DNA of 64,000 nucleotides from Janthinobacterium sp. 1_2014MBL_MicDiv (GTDB lineage Bacteria; Pseudomonadota; Gammaproteobacteria; Burkholderiales; Burkholderiaceae_D): NCBI RefSeq assembly GCF_001865675.1, contig NZ_CP011319.1:3596001-3660000 (forward strand), read 5' to 3'. The translations under genes and the position numbers were made by a program. The notes beneath the pieces were generated by a model. The model was not told the origin of the DNA. It did not search any database and worked only from the letters and a program-made list of their open reading frames with translations. Position 1 is the stretch's first letter. Every line of letters starts with the position of its first letter. Of the stretch, positions 28,080-36,856 are shown one piece after another.

Positions 28080-30188
28080 TTAAAAACGGTAGTGCGCCTG
28101 CAGGGTCAGCGTGCGCTCGGCCCCCGGCGCCACCCACAGGGGGCTGTAGGAACTGGCGTAATAGCGGCGGTTGAACAGGTTGTCCACGTTCAAGGCCAGA
28201 CGCAGCTTCGTCGTTGGCGAATAGGACGCCAGCAGCCTGGCCGTCGTGTAGGCGGGCAAGGTGAACTTGCTGCTGACGGCCACGTCGCCCAGGCGCTCGC
28301 CCACGTATTGAACCCCGCCGCCCACGCTGGCCGTGCCCGCGCCCAGCGCGAATTGCTGCGTAGCCAGGATATTGGCGCCATGGCGCGGCACGTTGGCAAA
28401 GCGGCTGCCCGTGACGATGGTGTTGTCGCCGCGCGTGACGGTGGCGTCCGTGTACGCGTAGGCGCCCGACACGCGCAGGCCGCGCGCCAGTTCGCCCGAC
28501 ACATCGAGTTCCAGGCCCCGGCTGCCCACTTCGCCCGCCGCGATGGCGAAGTCCGTATTGGCGGGATTCGTCGTCAGCACATTGCTCTTGCGAATGTCGT
28601 AGACGGCCACCGTGCCCGTCAGCTTGCCCGTCTCCAGCTTGGCGCCCAGCTCATACGAACGGCTGCGCTCGGCCGGGAACGCCTGATTGGCGATACTGAT
28701 GCCGCTGTTCGGCCGGAAGCCCTTCGCCGCGCTCGCATACAGCGACCACGTTTTCGACGGCCGGTACACGAGTCCCGCGCGCGGGCTGGTGGCCGACAGC
28801 GACTGGCGGTTGCTGACGTTTAAGCGATTGTTCGTCACGTCCTGCGTGTACGTATCGTGGCGCACGCCGACCAGCGCCTTCCAGTGCGCGCCCAGGCCGA
28901 GCTGGTCCTGCAGGTACAGGCCGCGCGCCCGCTGCCCTTCCTGCGTGTCGATGGACAGGGCCAGCGGCGCGGCTTGGCCGCCGTACACGGGCGCATAAAT
29001 GTCGATCGCATACGGGTTGGCGCTGGACGGATTGCGGCGCAGCTGCACGCGATGGTCTTCGAAATGATACGCATCGACGCCGGCCAGCACTTCGTGCGCC
29101 AGCGCGCCCGTCGTGAACTTGCCCAGCAGTTCGATCCTGGCCGACACATCGGTGGCCGAGAAATCGCGGTGGCGACGCTGGCGGTTCAAGGTACGCCCAT
29201 CGGCCAAGAGCTTGTTCGCCTCGGTCGAATAGCCGCTCAATGCGCTGTCGCGGTAGGAAGCGCCCGCCTGCAGCGTCCAGGCGTCGGACAGCGCGTGGTG
29301 GATGAACAGCTGCTGCCCCAGCGACTTGACCGTCATGGGGCCGTCACCTGGTTCGCCGAGAAAGCGCGACACGGGCACGGCACCGAGCCGGCCGTTCACG
29401 GCCAGCACGCCGCGGTCGAACGGCGCGCGCTGCCGCACCGCCTCGATTTCGTACGACACGCTCGTGTGCTCGCCAGCCAGCCACAGGAACGAGGGCGAAA
29501 ACAGGCTGCGCTCGACGGTGAGCGTGTCGCGGAAGCTGTGTCCCGCCTCATGCGCCGCATTCAGGCGGTAGGCGACGGTGTCGCTCAACGGCCCCGTCAA
29601 ATCCAGGGCCGCGCGGCGCGTGCGGAAACTGCCGAGGGAAACATCGGCGCTGTATTCGGGCGCGAACTTCGGCTTCTTCGTCGCGATATTGACGGTGCCG
29701 CCCGGCTCGCCCCGGCCGTACAGGGCCGACGCCGGGCCTTTCAGCACTTCCACGTTCTGCGTATTGGCGGCGTCGCGCATGCCGTTGTAGCCGCGGCTGG
29801 AACTGAAGCCGTTGACCATGTAGTCGGAGCCGAAGCTCGGGTCGCCCGTGAAGCCGCGCATGGCATAGCTGTCCCACAGGCCGCCCAGCGGACTTTGCCT
29901 GGCGATGCCGCTGGCCAGTTCCAGCGCGCCGGCCAGGGTCGTCACGCCCGCGTCGCGCAGCAAGTCGCCGGTGAGCACGCGCACGCTTTGCGGCAAGTCC
30001 ATCAACAAGGCGTCCGTCTTGGTGGCGCCCGTGGCCAACAGGCTGCGGTAATGCTGGCGCTCGCCGCTGACGGTGACGACGTCCGGCAGCGGCACTGCCG
30101 CCGCTTCGGCATCGGGCCCGGCCGCCAGCGCCAGGGGGCTGGCGGCGGCCAGCAGCAGCGCCATCGGACGCCGGAAAGGGAGGGACAT
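28080..30188 (-). CDS. TonB-dependent siderophore receptor
   Basis: Outer-membrane receptor of 702 aa. Signal peptide ends near LALAAG; a TonB-box-like segment VVTVSGER and a plug domain (MDLPQSVRVLTGDLLRDAG, QNVEVLKGPASALYGRGEPGGTVNIATKKP) are followed by a 22-strand barrel ending in the terminal Phe (LQAHYRF). This is the FhuA/FepA-type siderophore class. A Fur box overlaps the -10 region upstream, and a DUF1624 membrane protein gene follows by 18 bp. Its specific siderophore is not readable. Confidence 0.92.
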   Translation of the reverse strand: MSLPFRRPMALLLAAASPLALAAGPDAEAAAVPLPDVVTVSGERQHYRSLLATGATKTDALLMDLPQSVRVLTGDLLRDAGVTTLAGALELASGIARQSPLGGLWDSYAMRGFTGDPSFGSDYMVNGFSSSRGYNGMRDAANTQNVEVLKGPASALYGRGEPGGTVNIATKKPKFAPEYSADVSLGSFRTRRAALDLTGPLSDTVAYRLNAAHEAGHSFRDTLTVERSLFSPSFLWLAGEHTSVSYEIEAVRQRAPFDRGVLAVNGRLGAVPVSRFLGEPGDGPMTVKSLGQQLFIHHALSDAWTLQAGASYRDSALSGYSTEANKLLADGRTLNRQRRHRDFSATDVSARIELLGKFTTGALAHEVLAGVDAYHFEDHRVQLRRNPSSANPYAIDIYAPVYGGQAAPLALSIDTQEGQRARGLYLQDQLGLGAHWKALVGVRHDTYTQDVTNNRLNVSNRQSLSATSPRAGLVYRPSKTWSLYASAAKGFRPNSGISIANQAFPAERSRSYELGAKLETGKLTGTVAVYDIRKSNVLTTNPANTDFAIAAGEVGSRGLELDVSGELARGLRVSGAYAYTDATVTRGDNTIVTGSRFANVPRHGANILATQQFALGAGTASVGGGVQYVGERLGDVAVSSKFTLPAYTTARLLASYSPTTKLRLALNVDNLFNRRYYASSYSPLWVAPGAERTLTLQAHYRF

Positions 30189-30226
30189 GGGAATTCCTGA
30201 GAAAAAATGAGATGCAAACGGATTGC

Positions 30227-30255
30227 ATTATAAATGATAATTCATTCTCATTAAT
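30227..30255 (-). promoter_or_regulatory. Fur-regulated promoter of the 28080-30188 receptor
   Basis: On the minus strand a perfect TATAAT (30232-30227) is preceded by AATGAGAATGAATTATCATTT, a near-consensus Fur box made of NATAAT-like hexamers in inverted order (about 30232-30252), positioned to occlude RNA polymerase. The -35 element is weak. Confidence 0.8.
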
Positions 30256-30344
30256 GACTTCCTCGGCATCGCCACCTTCCTGCAATTGATACAGCACAGA
30301 CTTGGTCGCGTACGCGATAGCCATTCCCGCGTTTGCGCATCACA

Positions 30345-30384
30345 CTGAATGTCGACCTCAAACCCTGAATATCGACCTCAAACC
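30345..30384 (+). repeat. 20-bp tandem duplication upstream of the 30396 gene
   Basis: CTGAATGTCGACCTCAAACC is followed immediately by CTGAATATCGACCTCAAACC, one mismatch in 20. The second copy runs into the GGAG ribosome site of the next gene. Confidence 0.85.
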
Positions 30385-30395
30385 GGAGAATTGGC

Positions 30396-31088
30396 ATGCT
30401 ACGTACAATCAATTGCCTGCATCGCCTGCCGCATATGCTCTTGCTGCTCGCATTATCACTGAATGCCCAGGCACAGTCGTTCAAGCTGTGGCAACCAGGC
30501 ACGTTTTCGGATTTCGAATACAAGCCGGCAAGCCTGTGCGCGGATTGCTATGTACAGCTGGTGGAAGTGACTGCGCCCGCCACGGGCATCGTTGTGAGCG
30601 GCAGCGATCCCGCCTGCGGCACCAATGAAGTCACGACATTCTTTGATGTCGTCGGTGCGGCCGTGGCAACGCACATCGATCCGGATGCGTCCGCCAACCT
30701 GGCAGAACTGGGCAAGCGCCTGGTTTACCGCTCCGTGCGTAATCAGGTGGGCGGTTCATTCCAGACATTTCTCGACGCCAATGGTCCTCGTAGTCCATAT
30801 GCCAACTGCGCGCCCATTGCCGCACTCATTCCCGCCGATGCGATGGTGACGACCATACATCTGGGTATTAACGACCTTGCCGCCGGACCCGGCAGCTGCC
30901 TGCCCGGAACAGACTGTTCCACAGGCTATGCGCGCTTTCTCAATGCTCCAGAGGTAAGGTCGGTTGCCAATGGCGGGCAAATCGTTGCCACCACGTTTGC
31001 CAACTGGTCGCACGACAGAGACAGGGTGGGCAGGATGTTCGTCGTCTTTCGCATGCCGGATGGCAAGATACCGATCACCTATGAGTGA
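30396..31088 (+). CDS. Exported protein of unknown function
   Basis: Protein of 230 aa with a signal peptide (MLLLLALSLNAQAQ, cleavage near residue 27) and six cysteines in the mature part (SLCADCYV, PACGT, NCAP, SCLPGTDCST), which suggests disulfide bonding in the periplasm or outside. I do not recognise a family. GGAG precedes the ATG. Base composition is lower in GC than that of its neighbours, and a 20-bp tandem duplication lies directly upstream, so this may be a recently acquired or rearranged locus. Confidence 0.7.
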   Translation: MLRTINCLHRLPHMLLLLALSLNAQAQSFKLWQPGTFSDFEYKPASLCADCYVQLVEVTAPATGIVVSGSDPACGTNEVTTFFDVVGAAVATHIDPDASANLAELGKRLVYRSVRNQVGGSFQTFLDANGPRSPYANCAPIAALIPADAMVTTIHLGINDLAAGPGSCLPGTDCSTGYARFLNAPEVRSVANGGQIVATTFANWSHDRDRVGRMFVVFRMPDGKIPITYE

Positions 31089-31201
31089 CTTCGAAAAAAT
31101 TCCACACCAGACATAGGATGTAAGGCTGATCCGACCGCACATGGTTTTTTGAGCACGCCGAAAAACAAGGTGGGTTCATCCTGCCCGCAAGCTATCGTCG
31201 T

Positions 31202-32104
31202 TCATGCTTGTTCGCGAAAAACTTGCGCGAGAAATTCGACGAACACTTGCACCTTGGCCGCGCGCAGCTGGCGCGGGTGGAACAGCGCCCACACGTCGGG
31301 GCCGCGCGTGCGGAACGGCTGCAGCACGGGCACCAGGCTGCCCTCGCGCAGGGGTTGCAACACGGAAACGGAGAGCGCCTGCACGATGCCGCAGCCGGCC
31401 TGGGCGGCGGCAAGCATCGATTCGATATGGTCGAAGGCCACGGTGGCGGGCGGGGTATGCGCCTGGATGCCGCCGTCGTCCTCGTCCTGGAACAGCCACG
31501 GCCGCACCTGGCGCGATTTCGGATATAAAAAATGCAGGCAGGCAAACTGGTCCAGTTCCTGCGGTGACCGCGGCATGCCGTGCCGGGCGATGAAGTCGGG
31601 CGACGCGCAGCACAGGTAATCCATGGCAAACAGGCTGCGCGCCACCAGCGCGGAATCCTGCGGCGCGCCGATGCGCAGCATGACGTCGACGCCCTCCTCC
31701 ACCATGTCGATCAGGCGGTCGCTGACCGTCAGGCGCAGGGAGATGTCGGGATAGGCGGCGATAAAGCGGGGCAAGGCGGGCGCCACCATGTTGCGGCTGA
31801 TGCTGCTGGGCATATCCACGCGCAGGCTGCCCGAGGGACGCTCGGCCGCCTGCTGCAAACCCGATTCCAGCGCCGCCATGCCAGCCAGCACCTGGCGCGC
31901 CTGCGCATGGCATTGCAAGCCTTCGGCCGTCAGCGACATGCTGCGCGTCGTGCGCTGCAACAGGCGCACGCCAAAGTGCTTTTCCAGCGCTGCCACCTGG
32001 TTCGTCACGGACGAGGTGGAAATGCCGAGGCGCTGCGCCGCCTTGCTGAAACCGCCCACCTCGACCACGGCGCAAAACACTTGCATCGCTTCCAGCCTGT
32101 CCAT
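31202..32104 (-). CDS. LysR-family regulator divergent from quinone oxidoreductase
   Basis: Regulator of 300 aa with an N-terminal winged helix-turn-helix (VVEVGGFSKAAQRLGISTSS, residues 14-33) and a substrate-binding domain with the SGSLRVDMPSSISRNM entry typical of the subgroup that controls divergent oxidoreductases. It reads away from the zinc-type quinone oxidoreductase at 32233; the 128-bp interval contains the dyad ATCGT...ACGAT, a possible T-N11-A site. It likely represses or activates that neighbour in response to an electrophile or quinone. Confidence 0.9.
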   Translation of the reverse strand: MDRLEAMQVFCAVVEVGGFSKAAQRLGISTSSVTNQVAALEKHFGVRLLQRTTRSMSLTAEGLQCHAQARQVLAGMAALESGLQQAAERPSGSLRVDMPSSISRNMVAPALPRFIAAYPDISLRLTVSDRLIDMVEEGVDVMLRIGAPQDSALVARSLFAMDYLCCASPDFIARHGMPRSPQELDQFACLHFLYPKSRQVRPWLFQDEDDGGIQAHTPPATVAFDHIESMLAAAQAGCGIVQALSVSVLQPLREGSLVPVLQPFRTRGPDVWALFHPRQLRAAKVQVFVEFLAQVFREQA

Positions 32105-32232
32105 GCCCGCTCCCCTCGCTCATCGTAGCTGGCGATTATCCACGATACTGAAATAGTGCATCGCGCCATGCCCCGTTTTTCTTTGCCGGCATGCCGCCTA
32201 GACTGGCCGCATCACCCCAACCGGAGAAACTG

Positions 32233-33225
32233 ATGCAAGCCCTCGTCCTCAACGCCTTTGCCGCCCCCATGACCATCGCCTCCCTGCCCGTACCGCGGCC
32301 GGGGCCGGGGCCGGGACAGGTCCTCGTGCGCATCGCCGCCAGCGGCGTCAATCCGCTCGACACGAAAATCGCCGCCGGCGCCGCACCGCATGCCCGGCCG
32401 CGCCTGCCCGCCATCCTCGGCGTCGACCTGGCCGGCACGGTGGCGGCCGTCGGCGACGGCGTGACGCAATTTGCCATCGGCGAGCGGGTCTACGGCATGG
32501 CGGGCGGCATCGCCGGCATTCCCGGCTCGCTGGCCGAGTACGGCGTCTTCGAGGCGGCCCTGCTGGCGCCCGTACCGGCAGCGCTGAGCTTGCGCAAAGC
32601 GGCTGCCCTGCCCCTCGTCTTCATCACGGCCTGGGAAGGCCTCGTCGAGCGCGCCCACGTGAAGGCGGGCGACATGGTGCTCGTGCACGGCGGCGCGGGC
32701 GGCGTGGGCCACATGGCCGTGCAGCTGGCCGTGAGTATGGGCGCCAAGGTATTTGCCACGGGCAGCGCCGCCAGCCGCGGCGCCATCGAGGCGCTGGGCG
32801 CCCGCTTCATCGATTACGGCGCAAGCGAGGTGGACGACTACGTGGCCGAGCACACGGGCGGCGCCGGTTTTGACATAGTCTACGACACGGTGGGCGGCGC
32901 CACGCTGGAGGCCAGCTTCAAGGCGGCAAGAATCCACGGCGGCCACGTCGTCAGCTGCCTGGGCTGGGGCACGTTTTCCCTGAGCCCGCTGACGGCGCGC
33001 GCGGCCAGCTATTCGGGCGTGTTCACCCTGCTGCCGCTGCTGAGCGGCAAGGGCCACGCGCGCCATGGCGCCATCCTGCGCGAAGCGAACAGGCTGATCG
33101 AGGCCGGCCAGCTGCAGGTGCGGCTCGATCCTCGCCGCTACACGCTGGGCACGGCTGAGGAAGCGCATGCGGCGCAGATGGATGGCAGCGCGCGCGGCAA
33201 GCTGGTGGTGGAGTTGGGTGACTGA
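32233..33225 (+). CDS. NAD(P)H:quinone oxidoreductase-type MDR enzyme
   Basis: Medium-chain dehydrogenase/reductase of 330 aa. The GroES-like N-domain (VLVRIAASGVNPLDTKIA) lacks the zinc-ligand cysteines of alcohol dehydrogenases, placing it in the quinone oxidoreductase/enoyl reductase branch. The Rossmann motif VLVHGGAGGVGHMAVQLA is near residue 154. GGAG precedes the ATG at 32233 (the frame is open 42 bp upstream). The divergent LysR gene suggests inducible detoxification of quinones or unsaturated carbonyls. Confidence 0.9.
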   Translation: MQALVLNAFAAPMTIASLPVPRPGPGPGQVLVRIAASGVNPLDTKIAAGAAPHARPRLPAILGVDLAGTVAAVGDGVTQFAIGERVYGMAGGIAGIPGSLAEYGVFEAALLAPVPAALSLRKAAALPLVFITAWEGLVERAHVKAGDMVLVHGGAGGVGHMAVQLAVSMGAKVFATGSAASRGAIEALGARFIDYGASEVDDYVAEHTGGAGFDIVYDTVGGATLEASFKAARIHGGHVVSCLGWGTFSLSPLTARAASYSGVFTLLPLLSGKGHARHGAILREANRLIEAGQLQVRLDPRRYTLGTAEEAHAAQMDGSARGKLVVELGD

Positions 33226-33259
33226 GCGATGAACCATGGCTTGTCTATCCCAGGTTCCG

Positions 33260-33295
33260 GGATTAATATGCAAGAATATGTTTGCATATTAATCC
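33260..33295. repeat. AT-rich 14-bp perfect inverted repeat
   Basis: GGATTAATATGCAA, an 8-base spacer, then TTGCATATTAATCC lies between the oxidoreductase stop and the small TPR-like gene. There is no T-run, and the composition (about 70% AT) contrasts with the surrounding DNA. It could be an operator, a REP-like element or a hairpin controlling translation of the downstream gene, whose start lies 10 bp on. Confidence 0.75.
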
Positions 33296-33305
33296 GGGGT
33301 CAAGA

Positions 33306-33650
33306 ATGCGGGAAAAATTGGAAAAAATGCTGGCGGATGGGCGCGACAATGCGCTGCTGCGCTTCGGCCTGGGCGACGCCTGCCTGAAGGATCATGATGC
33401 GGAGCAAGCCGCCATCCACCTGGCGCAGGCAACCGTGCAGCAAGCCGGCTATTCGGCCGCCTGGAAGCTGCTGGGCAAGGCCTTGCACCAGCTGGGCCGG
33501 CTCGAGGAGGCCGAGGCCGCCTGGACGAGCGGCCTGGCCGTGGCCCGGCAGCAAGGCGACATGCAAGCCGTCAAGGAAATGACGGTGTTTGTCAAGCGCC
33601 TGCACAAGGCCAGGGACAGCCAGGCGGATGCTCCTCCCGCCGCACCGTAG
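33306..33650 (+). CDS. Small TPR-like protein
   Basis: Protein of 114 aa. ATG 33306 is chosen; an upstream frame start lies inside the inverted repeat. Sequence blocks (LLRFGLGDACLKDHDAEQAAIHLAQA, AWKLLGKALHQLGRLEEAEAAW, GLAVARQQGDMQAVKEM) are three TPR-type helix pairs, so it is probably a compact adaptor protein. No signal peptide. It ends 22 bp before the convergent metallo-beta-lactamase stop. No specific partner can be named. Confidence 0.72.
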   Translation: MREKLEKMLADGRDNALLRFGLGDACLKDHDAEQAAIHLAQATVQQAGYSAAWKLLGKALHQLGRLEEAEAAWTSGLAVARQQGDMQAVKEMTVFVKRLHKARDSQADAPPAAP

Positions 33651-33672
33651 GCGCCGGCGGGAAGGCCGTCAT

Positions 33673-34629
33673 TTAGTGCGCGTGCGCCGCGTCCACGGCA
33701 GCCGTTGGCACCGCATCGCCCCGCTCTTTCGCCAGTTTCTTGGCCAGCAGGCCGCCCGCTTCGGCCGCATAGGCGCGGCAGGCGCTGGCGTCGATCAGGG
33801 GATTGCTGTCGCCGCTGCGCTTGGCGGCCTTGCCCAGCACGTCCGTCGTGCCCGGATGCACGGGGATGATGATGTCGCAGGGCAAGGCAGCGACCTTGGC
33901 GATGCTGGCTTCGAACGAGGCCGAGATATCGGGCGTGCCGCCCTTGCCCGTGCCGGTATAGCGGAAGTCGCCGCTGGAATACGGGTTCAGGCTGTCCGCA
34001 TACACGACGTTCAGGCAACGCTGGCCTTCGCACGAGGTCCACGTCCACGTCGTGCCGCCGGGCGTGTGGCCGGGCGTCATGTGGGCCGTCAGCGCCAGCG
34101 CTCCCACCTTGACGGCCTCGCCCTCGCCCACCACGCTGACCGTCTTCACCTTGGCGACATGGACCACCGGCTTGGCCTGGTATTGCGGATCATCCTTGCC
34201 GTTGGTGCCGCTTTGCAGCACCGGGGCGCTGGCCGCGCTGGCCACCACGGTGGCGCCGCTGGCGCGCTGCAGCGCGGCGATGCCGCCCGCATGGTCCCAG
34301 TGCGCATGGGAATTGAGGATGTATTTCACGTCCTCGATGCGGAAACCGAGCGCCTTGATGTTTGCCACGATCAGCGGCGCCGATTGCGGCAGCGCGCCGT
34401 CGAGCAGGATATGGCCCTGCGGGCTGGTCACCAGCACGGCCGACAGGCCGGCCGTGCCCACATACCAGGTATTGCCATAGATATTGAATGGCTTGACGGC
34501 GGCATTCCACTCCTTGCAACTATCGCAATCGACAGGTTTGTCCTGCACGGGTGCCGGCGCTTTCGCCTGCACCGCGCCCGTTGCCATGGTCGTAACCGTA
34601 GCCAGCATCAACTTCGCCAATAGTGTCAT
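33673..34629 (-). CDS. Subclass B3 metallo-beta-lactamase (THIN-B-like)
   Basis: Periplasmic zinc hydrolase of 318 aa that opens beta-lactam rings, including carbapenems in this class. I chose ATG 34629 because GGAG lies six bases before it. Signal peptide ends near GAVQA. B3 ligands are intact: H108, H110 (SHAHWDH), D112, H113, H188 (PGHTPGG) and H258 (PVHPG), with the B3-type VDCDSCKEW entry. The protein strongly resembles THIN-B of Janthinobacterium lividum as I remember it. It is third in an operon with a BlaI-type repressor and an M56/S11 fusion, 58 bp after the latter, so its expression is probably inducible. Confidence 0.93.
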   Translation of the reverse strand: MTLLAKLMLATVTTMATGAVQAKAPAPVQDKPVDCDSCKEWNAAVKPFNIYGNTWYVGTAGLSAVLVTSPQGHILLDGALPQSAPLIVANIKALGFRIEDVKYILNSHAHWDHAGGIAALQRASGATVVASAASAPVLQSGTNGKDDPQYQAKPVVHVAKVKTVSVVGEGEAVKVGALALTAHMTPGHTPGGTTWTWTSCEGQRCLNVVYADSLNPYSSGDFRYTGTGKGGTPDISASFEASIAKVAALPCDIIIPVHPGTTDVLGKAAKRSGDSNPLIDASACRAYAAEAGGLLAKKLAKERGDAVPTAAVDAAHAH

Positions 34630-34687
34630 CTTCATCTCCAGTGTGTAAAAAAGAAAGGCGGCCGCGACGCGGCGCGCCCGGGGTCCA

Positions 34688-36451
34688 TCAATGCATGCGG
34701 CCTGTGCTCCCGGCCAGGGTGTCGCGGATGTTTCCGGCGTCGAGCGAGCGCCGCTGCGCGCCATCGGCGTCGAGCAGCACCACGGTGACGTTCTTGCCGC
34801 CGCTGCGCATGCGCATCGTCAGGCAGCTGCCGGCCTCGTTGCTGCTGCCCGTCTTCGACAGCAGGATGTCCCAGCCCTTGCCGCCCACCAGCGGGTTGGT
34901 GTTGTGCAAGGTGCGCACCTTGCCGTCGACGGCCACGCTGGCCTGCGGGTGGCTGGTGATGCGCGCGATATCCGGATAGCGCGCGGCGGCCGCCACGATC
35001 TTTGCCACCTCGGTGGCCGTCGACGTATTCGCCGGCGAACTGCCCACCGCATCCGTCAGGGCCGTGCGGGTCAGCCCCAGGCTGCGGATCTTCGCTTGCA
35101 ATGCCTGATGAAAGGCCGCGCTGCCACCCGGATAGGTGCGCGCCAGCGCGGCGGCGGCGCGGTTTTCGGATGGCAGCAGCGCCAGTTGCAAGAGCACGCC
35201 ACGCGGCACTGCCACGCCGTCGGCCAGCAGGCTGTGGCGCTGCAGCGATGAATCGCCATCGGCGCGCACGATGCGCAGCCGTTCATCGGGATCGAGCCCG
35301 GCGTCGAGCACCACCATGGCCGTCATCAGCTTGGTGATGGAGGCGATCGGCACCACGGCGTCGGCATCCTTCGCCATCAGCACCTTGCCGCTGGCGTCAT
35401 CAAACACCAGCATGTGTTTCGCGTTGACGGGAAGCTCCAGCATGCCGGCGGCGGCATCGGCCAGGGTCGCCGCACTGACGGCAGGCTGTCCATGTGCCTG
35501 CAGCAACACGGTGGCGCAAGCGAGCAGCAAGGCGGGCAAGGCCAGCTTCCAGCCGCCCGTCTCCGGCACGGGCGCCATCAGGCGCCGTATGCGCGTCAGC
35601 AGCACGCCGCCCCGGGCCGACATCGCCAGGCCAGGCTGGCTCAGCGTGGCCGCCTGCCGCGACAACTCGTGCAGCGCCGTGGCCAGCTGCTGCGGATCTT
35701 GCAGCGCCTGCGCCGCCAGTTCGTCGGCCACCAGTTCACGCTCCACGCGCATGCGCGCCGACAGCCACCAGACGACCGGATGGAAGAACAGCAGCGCCTC
35801 GACCAGGCTTTGCAGCAGATTCACGAGGTAATCCCAGCGCTGCACGTGCGCCAGTTCATGCGCCAGCAAGGCTTCCAGCAGCGGCACCGGCATGCCGCTC
35901 AACAAAGAGGCCGGCAGCAGGACGATGGGACGCCAGCAACCGAGGACGACGGGGCTGCCCAGTCCCGCATGCAGCTTGAGCGGAATGGCACGGTGCAGTC
36001 CCATGCGCAGCGCCAGCGCATCGAGGCGGGCTTGCCAGACGAGAGGTGCGGCCACAGCCTGGCGGCGCAGCCGGGCGACCCAGGCCAGGCCCAGGCCCAG
36101 GCGCAAGCTCATCAGGCCAACGCCGGCGCTCCAGGCCACCACCAGGGCGGGCATCCACGCCTGCAGTTCGGCGCGCCAGGCGGCCGGCGCGGCCATGAAC
36201 GGCGAACCCTGCGCGGGTCCCTGCCCCAGCAGGTACAGCAGGTGCAGGACAGGAATACACAGGCACAGCAGCAGCGCCAGCGCACACACGGCGTAGCGCC
36301 AGCGCGCGCTGGCATGGCGCAGCAGCCACAGCAGGACGGCCGATACGGCGCCGACGACCAGTGCCTGCCAGACAAAATACAGCAAGGCCCAGCCCAGCGC
36401 GGGAACCACCGCGTGCCAGTCCATGCCCATGCTCATGGCAGACAGGCTCAT
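34688..36451 (-). CDS. BlaR1-like M56 protease fused to S11 D-Ala-D-Ala carboxypeptidase
   Basis: Membrane protein of 587 aa. Four hydrophobic helices (about 21-44, 53-76, 100-124, 302-318) surround an M56 zinc-protease region with HELAH at 198-202 and the following ERELVADE. This is the BlaR1/MecR1 layout, in which the protease cleaves a BlaI/MecI repressor. The periplasmic C-terminus (about 340-587) is not the usual class-D-like penicillin sensor but a complete S11 DD-carboxypeptidase: S371-x-x-K374 (SITK), S428-E-N430 and K533-T-G535 are all present. It should acylate with beta-lactams and could also cleave peptidoglycan. Its start overlaps the BlaI-type gene by four bases and the metallo-beta-lactamase gene follows. 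Sensing function is inferred from architecture and context. Confidence 0.88.
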   Translation of the reverse strand: MSLSAMSMGMDWHAVVPALGWALLYFVWQALVVGAVSAVLLWLLRHASARWRYAVCALALLLCLCIPVLHLLYLLGQGPAQGSPFMAAPAAWRAELQAWMPALVVAWSAGVGLMSLRLGLGLAWVARLRRQAVAAPLVWQARLDALALRMGLHRAIPLKLHAGLGSPVVLGCWRPIVLLPASLLSGMPVPLLEALLAHELAHVQRWDYLVNLLQSLVEALLFFHPVVWWLSARMRVERELVADELAAQALQDPQQLATALHELSRQAATLSQPGLAMSARGGVLLTRIRRLMAPVPETGGWKLALPALLLACATVLLQAHGQPAVSAATLADAAAGMLELPVNAKHMLVFDDASGKVLMAKDADAVVPIASITKLMTAMVVLDAGLDPDERLRIVRADGDSSLQRHSLLADGVAVPRGVLLQLALLPSENRAAAALARTYPGGSAAFHQALQAKIRSLGLTRTALTDAVGSSPANTSTATEVAKIVAAAARYPDIARITSHPQASVAVDGKVRTLHNTNPLVGGKGWDILLSKTGSSNEAGSCLTMRMRSGGKNVTVVLLDADGAQRRSLDAGNIRDTLAGSTGRMH

Positions 36452-36852
36452 CGCGCGCCGCCGTCCTTGCCATCCACCTTGCCGCGCAGGATTTTTTCAA
36501 TTTCCACGCGTTCGGCGTCGCTGACATGCTCGCGCAGGGCCGTCAGCACCAGCGCCTTGCCGGAACCGGAAAACACCTTGCCGATCAAGTCCTTGAGCAA
36601 GCTGGTCTGCAGCTTTTCCTGCGCCTCGACGGCCGTATACAGCTGCGGCCGCTGGCTTTCATCGCGGCTCAGCAAGCCCTTGCCATGCATCAGTTGCAGC
36701 TGGCGCAGCACGGTGGCGTAGCTGGCGTCGGCGCGTTCGGCCGCCAGGGCGTCATACACGGCGCGGGCGTCGGACGGACCGCGCTGCCACAGTATGCGCA
36801 GCAGGTCCAGTTCGGCGGCGGTGGGATGGGGAGTGGGAGTATTCTTTAACAT
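36448..36852 (-). CDS. BlaI/MecI-family transcriptional repressor
   Basis: DNA-binding repressor of 134 aa. The winged-helix domain (TAAELDLLRILWQRGPSDAR, YATVLRQLQLMHGKGLL) and the C-terminal dimerisation helices match the BlaI/MecI/CopY family; in that family the M56 partner cleaves between the domains. It is the first gene of the operon, overlapping the M56/S11 gene by four bases. No Shine-Dalgarno sequence precedes the ATG; instead a CTAG repeat array begins five bases upstream, so initiation may be weak and autoregulation tight. Confidence 0.93.
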   Translation of the reverse strand: MLKNTPTPHPTAAELDLLRILWQRGPSDARAVYDALAAERADASYATVLRQLQLMHGKGLLSRDESQRPQLYTAVEAQEKLQTSLLKDLIGKVFSGSGKALVLTALREHVSDAERVEIEKILRGKVDGKDGGAR

Positions 36853-36856
36853 GCCG

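Noticed and set aside
33260..33295. Terminator interpretation of the AT-rich inverted repeat
   Set aside because: The stem is AT-rich and no T-run follows on either strand.
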